Assembly: GCF_008634025.1 (NCBI RefSeq)
Contig: NZ_PDCM01000001.1
Span: 986,501 to 1,050,500 of the forward strand
DNA from: Streptomyces albofaciens JCM 4342
GTDB taxonomy: Bacteria; Actinomycetota; Actinomycetes; Streptomycetales; Streptomycetaceae
Direction of reading: 5' to 3'
DNA length: 64,000 nt
Shown here: one piece after another, positions 60,145 through 64,000 of the stretch
Layout: every line of letters begins with the position of its first letter
How positions within the stretch are numbered: position 1 is the first letter of the stretch
Translations under genes and position numbers: made by a program
The notes under the pieces: model-generated
Told to the model about the DNA's origin: nothing
The model's database searches: none
What the model saw: the letters and a program-made list of their open reading frames with translations, nothing else

Positions 60145-61815
60145 TCAGAAGGAGTACGGGACGTAGCAGAGGGCGGCGAGGACGACGGCGCCCCAGCCGA
60201 GCAGGGCCGGCTTTCGGTACCACGCGTCGTCGCCCTTGGCGGGCGGTTCGTCCAGGCCGGGGGACCTGGTGCCGTAGACCAGGCCGGCGAGTTCCGCCTC
60301 CGGCTTGGGCCGGGTGAACAGGGTGACGGCGACCATCACCACGGCGCCGACGACGAAGGCGACGATCGCGGAGACGAAGTTGGCGCCCTGGTCGCTGGGG
60401 ATGGCGATGATGCCCTGCTTGTAGATCCAGAAGTAGTTGACCATCGCCGCGGTGGTGCCCGCGACCAGGCCCCACACACCGGACTTCATGGAGGCCCGCT
60501 TCCAGAACATGCCGATGATGAAGACCACGAACATCGGCACGTTGAAGAACGAGAACAGCGTCTGGAGGTAGCCCATGATGTTGTTGAAGGTGGCGGCCAG
60601 GAAGGCCGTGCCGATGCTGCACAGCACGCCGACGGCGGTGACCAGCCGGCCGAACCGCAGGTAGTAGCGGTCCTCGCGGCCGGGCCGTACGTACTTCGCC
60701 CAGATGTCGGAGGTGAAGACCGTGTTGAACGACGAGACGTTGGCGGCCATGCCCGCCATGAAGGCGGCCAGCAGGCCGGTGACCGCGATGCCGAGGACGC
60801 CGTTGGGCAGCAGGTCGCGCATCAGCAGCGGAATGGCGTCGTTGTAGGTCAGGCCGGAGCCCTCCTGGCCGATCCTGGGCACGACGACCGCGGCGACCAG
60901 GCCGGGGATCATCACCAGGAAGGCGATGAACATCTTCGGGTAGGCGGCGATCAGCGGGGTGCGCTGCGCGGCGGAGAGGTTCTTCGCGGACAGTGCGCGC
61001 TGCACCTCGGCGAAGTTGGTGGTCCAGTAGCCGAAGGAGAGCACGAAGCCCAGGCCCAGGATGATCGTCAGCCAGTTGGCGCCGAGCGCGTTGGGCTCGC
61101 CGATGCCGGTGCCGTCCCAGGCGGTCAGGAAGCTGTGGCCGTGCTGCTTCTCCAGCGTCGCGGACAGCCCGTCCCAGCCGCCGACCCGCTTGAGGCCGAT
61201 GACGCAGATCGGGATGAGCGCGGCCAGGATCACGAAGAACTGGAGCACCTCGTTGTAGATCGCCGAGGACAGGCCGCCGACGGTGATGTACGCGAGGACG
61301 AACAGCCCGGCGACGACGATGGCCACCCACTGCGGCCAGCCCAGCAGCGCCTCGACGACGATCGACAGCGCGTACAGGTTGACGCCCGCGATCAGGATGG
61401 CGGCGAAGGCGAACAGCACCGAGCTGAGCAGGTGCGCCGACTTGTCGAAGCGCTGGAGCAGGAACTCCGGTACGGAGCGGACCCGCGAGCCGTAGTAGAA
61501 GGGCATCATCACCAGCCCCAGGAACACCATGGCGGGGATGGCGCCGATCCAGTACCAGTGCACGACGGCGACGCCGTACTGCGCGCCGGTGGCGGCCATG
61601 CCGAGGATCTCGGTCGCGCCGAGGTTGGCGGCGACGAAGGCGAGGCCGGTGACCCAGGCGGGCAGCGACCGCCCGGACAGGAAGAAGTCCAGGCTGGTCT
61701 TCACGCTGCGGCGGGCGGCGAAGCCGATGCCGAGGACGACGACGAAGTAGACGGCGAGGATCGCGTAATCGAGCCCGTTGGTGGGCAGCCGTAGCCCTGC
61801 GGCCAAGGTGATCAT
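60145..61815 (-). CDS. Sodium:solute (galactose-type) symporter
   Basis: The 556-residue SSS-family protein has about 14 helices. Early landmarks are GFAARRSVKTSLDFFLSGRS and VAANLGATEILGMAATG. Later ones are YNEVLQFFVILAALIP, WTTNFAEVQRALSAKNLSAA and FMAGMAANVSSFNTVFTSDI, which carries sodium-site Ser/Thr residues as in vSGLT. It is divergent from galT-galE, which makes galactose the likely substrate. Confidence 0.94.
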   Translation of the reverse strand: MITLAAGLRLPTNGLDYAILAVYFVVVLGIGFAARRSVKTSLDFFLSGRSLPAWVTGLAFVAANLGATEILGMAATGAQYGVAVVHWYWIGAIPAMVFLGLVMMPFYYGSRVRSVPEFLLQRFDKSAHLLSSVLFAFAAILIAGVNLYALSIVVEALLGWPQWVAIVVAGLFVLAYITVGGLSSAIYNEVLQFFVILAALIPICVIGLKRVGGWDGLSATLEKQHGHSFLTAWDGTGIGEPNALGANWLTIILGLGFVLSFGYWTTNFAEVQRALSAKNLSAAQRTPLIAAYPKMFIAFLVMIPGLVAAVVVPRIGQEGSGLTYNDAIPLLMRDLLPNGVLGIAVTGLLAAFMAGMAANVSSFNTVFTSDIWAKYVRPGREDRYYLRFGRLVTAVGVLCSIGTAFLAATFNNIMGYLQTLFSFFNVPMFVVFIIGMFWKRASMKSGVWGLVAGTTAAMVNYFWIYKQGIIAIPSDQGANFVSAIVAFVVGAVVMVAVTLFTRPKPEAELAGLVYGTRSPGLDEPPAKGDDAWYRKPALLGWGAVVLAALCYVPYSF

Positions 61816-61980
61816 GGGGCACTCACTTCTCTGTGCGTGATGAACGCACAGGAACCTACGCGCGGTCCTTCAGAAACTGAAGACTTTTGTTCGTTCTCGT
61901 GGTGGGATCGTGATGGGGCCGCGTCCTTTGTGGGGGAATCTCCGGGTCGAGATCCCGTCATGGCGCGGCCGCGTCCGGCG

Positions 61981-62035
61981 TTGACGGGCTTGTTTAGTTG
62001 TGCTTCATTGTGTGTGTTTGTGTTTGGTGGCTGTG
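61981..62035 (+). promoter_or_regulatory. Putative gal operon promoter with TGTG-rich direct repeats
   Basis: TTGACG (61981-61986) with TTCATT (62004-62009) after 17 bp is a fair -35/-10 pair. From 61991 to about 62030 TTGTG-type elements recur (TTGTGC, TTGTGT, TTGTGT). Direct hexamers of TGTGAT type have been reported as the operator of the Streptomyces lividans galP1 promoter. Confidence 0.5.
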
Positions 62036-62048
62036 GCGAGGAGCTCCA

Positions 62049-63095
62049 GTGAAGAAGACGATGACCCGGCTCGCCGACGGCCGGGAGCTCATCTACTACG
62101 ACCTGCGCGACGACGCGGTGCGCGGCAGCGCCGACCACCGGCCGCTCGACCCGGTCTCCACCGCCTCCGAGATCCGCCACGACCGCCTGCTCGGCGACTC
62201 CGTCGCCATCGCCTCGCACCGCCAGGGCCGTACCTACCTCCCGCCGGCCGACGCCTGCCCGCTGTGCCCCTCCCGCGACGGCCGCGCCACCGAGATCCCC
62301 GCCGCCGACTACGACGTCGCCGTCTTCGAGAACCGCTTCCCCTCCCTGGCCGGCGACACCGGCCGCTGCGAGGTCGTCTGCTTCACCCCCGACCACGACG
62401 CCTCCTTCGCCGACCTCACCGGGGAGCAGGCGGCGCTCGTCCTGGAGGCCTGGACCGACCGCACCGCCGAACTCTCCCAGCACCCCGCCGTCCAGCAGGT
62501 CTTCTGCTTCGAGAACCGCGGCGCGGAGATCGGCGTGACCCTCGGCCACCCGCACGGCCAGATCTACGCCTATCCCTTCGTCACCCCGCGCACCGAGCGG
62601 ATGCTGGCCTCGCTGGCCGCGCACCGCGAGCGGACCGGTGGGCGCAACCTCTTCGACGATGTGCTCGCCGAGGAACTGGCCGACGGCCGCCGCATCGTGC
62701 TCGACGCCGGACACTGGACCGCCTTCGTCCCGTACGCCGCCCACTGGCCGTACGAGGTCCACCTCTACCCCAAGCGCCGGGTCCCCGACCTGCTCGCGCT
62801 CGACGAGGCGGCGCGCACAGAGTTCCCACAGGTCTATCTGGAAGTCTTGCGGCGGTTCGACCGGATCTTCGGCCCCGACGAGCCCCCGACCCCGTACATC
62901 TCCGCCTGGCACCAGGCACCGCTGCACGCCGCGGACCGCGGTGGGTTCGCGCTCCATCTGGAGCTTTTCACCGTCCGCCGGACTTCCGGCAAGCTGAAGT
63001 TCCTCGCGGGTTCCGAATCCGGCATGAACGTGTTCATCAACGATGTGCCGCCGGAGGCTGCGGCCGAGCGACTGCGAGAGGTAGCGAGCGCGTGA
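62049..63095 (+). CDS. galT: Galactose-1-phosphate uridylyltransferase
   Basis: GTG 62049 stands five bases after GAGGAG and gives 348 residues. The HPH motif in [12 protein letters not shown] carries the nucleophile His169. Zinc-site cysteines are in [22 protein letters not shown] and [13 protein letters not shown] are family blocks. It exchanges UMP between UDP-glucose and galactose-1-phosphate in the Leloir pathway. It overlaps galE by four bases and is divergent from the symporter gene. Confidence 0.97.
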   Translation: MKKTMTRLADGRELIYYDLRDDAVRGSADHRPLDPVSTASEIRHDRLLGDSVAIASHRQGRTYLPPADACPLCPSRDGRATEIPAADYDVAVFENRFPSLAGDTGRCEVVCFTPDHDASFADLTGEQAALVLEAWTDRTAELSQHPAVQQVFCFENRGAEIGVTLGHPHGQIYAYPFVTPRTERMLASLAAHRERTGGRNLFDDVLAEELADGRRIVLDAGHWTAFVPYAAHWPYEVHLYPKRRVPDLLALDEAARTEFPQVYLEVLRRFDRIFGPDEPPTPYISAWHQAPLHAADRGGFALHLELFTVRRTSGKLKFLAGSESGMNVFINDVPPEAAAERLREVASA

Positions 63096-64000
63096 GCAAC
63101 AAGTACCTGGTCACCGGCGGAGCGGGATATGTGGGCAGCGTCGTGGCGGCGCACCTGGTCGAGGCCGGGCACACCGTCACGGTCCTCGACGACCTGTCCA
63201 CCGGACACCGCGCAGGCGTCCCGGCCGGCACCGAGTTCATCGAGGGCCGCGTCCAGGACGCCGCCCGCCACCTGGACGCCTCCTTCGACGCGGTACTGCA
63301 CTTCGCCGCCTTCTCGCAGGTCGGCGAGTCCGTCACGGACCCCGAGAAGTACTGGCGCAACAACGTCGGCGGCACCATGGACCTGCTGGCCGCGATGCGC
63401 GACGCCGGGGTGCGCACCCTGGTCTTCTCCTCCACCGCCGCCACCTACGGCGAACCCGAGCGCACCCCGATCACCGAGTCCGCGCCCACCGCGCCCACCA
63501 GCCCGTACGGCGCCTCCAAGCTCGCCGTCGACCACATGATCGCGGGCGAGTGCGCCGCGCACGGCCTGGCCGCCGTCTCGCTGCGCTACTTCAACGTCGC
63601 GGGCGCCCACGGCGACTGCGGCGAGCGCCACGACCCCGAATCACACCTGATCCCGCTCGTCCTCCAGGTCGCCCTGGGCAAGCGGGAGGCCATCTCCGTC
63701 TACGGCGACGACTACCCGACGCCCGACGGCACCTGCGTACGCGACTACATCCACGTCGCCGACCTGGCGGAGGCCCACCTCCTCGCCCTGACGGCGGCGA
63801 AGCCGGGCGAGCACCTCATCTGCAACCTCGGCAACGGCAACGGCTTCTCCGTGCGCGAGGTCATCGAGACCGTCCGCAAGGTCACCGGCCACCCCGTACC
63901 CGAGATCACCGCGGGCCGCCGCGGCGGCGACCCCGCCGTCCTGGTCGCCTCCGCACAGACCGCGATCGACCGGCTCGGCTGGCGCCCCAGCCGTACGGAC
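63092..64000 (+). CDS. galE: UDP-glucose 4-epimerase (3' partial)
   Basis: GTG 63092 overlaps the galT stop. The frame stays open to the window end, giving 303 residues, with perhaps 20 missing. The NAD site is TGGAGYVGS, the catalytic Thr/Ser region is FSSTAATYG, and YxxxK is [13 protein letters not shown] and [11 protein letters not shown] are family signatures. It interconverts UDP-galactose and UDP-glucose. galK is expected next, as in other Streptomyces. Confidence 0.97.
   Translation, partial: MSNKYLVTGGAGYVGSVVAAHLVEAGHTVTVLDDLSTGHRAGVPAGTEFIEGRVQDAARHLDASFDAVLHFAAFSQVGESVTDPEKYWRNNVGGTMDLLAAMRDAGVRTLVFSSTAATYGEPERTPITESAPTAPTSPYGASKLAVDHMIAGECAAHGLAAVSLRYFNVAGAHGDCGERHDPESHLIPLVLQVALGKREAISVYGDDYPTPDGTCVRDYIHVADLAEAHLLALTAAKPGEHLICNLGNGNGFSVREVIETVRKVTGHPVPEITAGRRGGDPAVLVASAQTAIDRLGWRPSRTD

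Overview
The window is high-GC (roughly 70 percent or more), densely coded actinobacterial chromosome. Purine-rich Shine-Dalgarno sites, many GTG starts, ATGA stop/start overlaps and the gene families present (SepX/GlpR-type divisome protein, DUF397 plus XRE/DUF5753 pair, Rpf, protein O-mannosyltransferase, TipA-like MerR) point to Streptomyces or a close relative. It looks like chromosomal core with accessory genes between. I see no transposase, integrase, phage module or CRISPR array.

Layout. 1-1542: end of a sepX/glpR-like gene, tRNA-Ala(CGC) and a three-module helix-turn-helix-like protein. 1703-12881: M23 peptidase, then a mannoside-utilisation locus of LacI regulator, divergent ABC importer (lipoprotein plus two permeases, no ATPase), a clan GH-A glycosidase and a GH38 alpha-mannosidase. 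12940-15017: TipAS-type MerR regulator co-translated with an MGT-family glycosyltransferase, behind a ptipA-like promoter. 15344-24339: lipoprotein plus orphan histidine kinase, small stress and secreted proteins, GNAT, exonuclease III, HxlR, isochorismatase-like hydrolase, a whiJ-like cluster and a MerR regulator. 24520-27892: monooxygenase, hydrolase and SDR operon resembling the mycobacterial mymA genes. 28024-35425: coiled-coil peptide, L,D-transpeptidase-like protein, tricorn protease, TetR and MMPL pump. 35571-47332: two serine hydrolases, an MFS pump with a winged-helix tail, a CbiMN-CbiQ-CbiO metal importer with a Nur-like box, SDR, EamA permease and a penicillin-binding protein. 47479-64000: a core region with pmt, rsmI, tatD, rpf, ksgA, ispE, an ABC-F protein, a LuxR-type regulator, a sodium:solute symporter with a small membrane partner, and galT-galE running off the end.

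The most unusual property is a scatter of short tandem repeats (units of 9, 18, 23, 24, 27 and 30 bp) and low-complexity inserts, inside or beside at least eight genes. In three successive genes of the mannoside operon, tandem arrays sit between the start (or the preceding stop) and the conserved domain. Every coding array has a unit divisible by three. The unit that looks most like a regulated, little-described system is the TipAS-type sensor paired with a sugar transferase, which suggests drug-induced inactivation by glycosylation.
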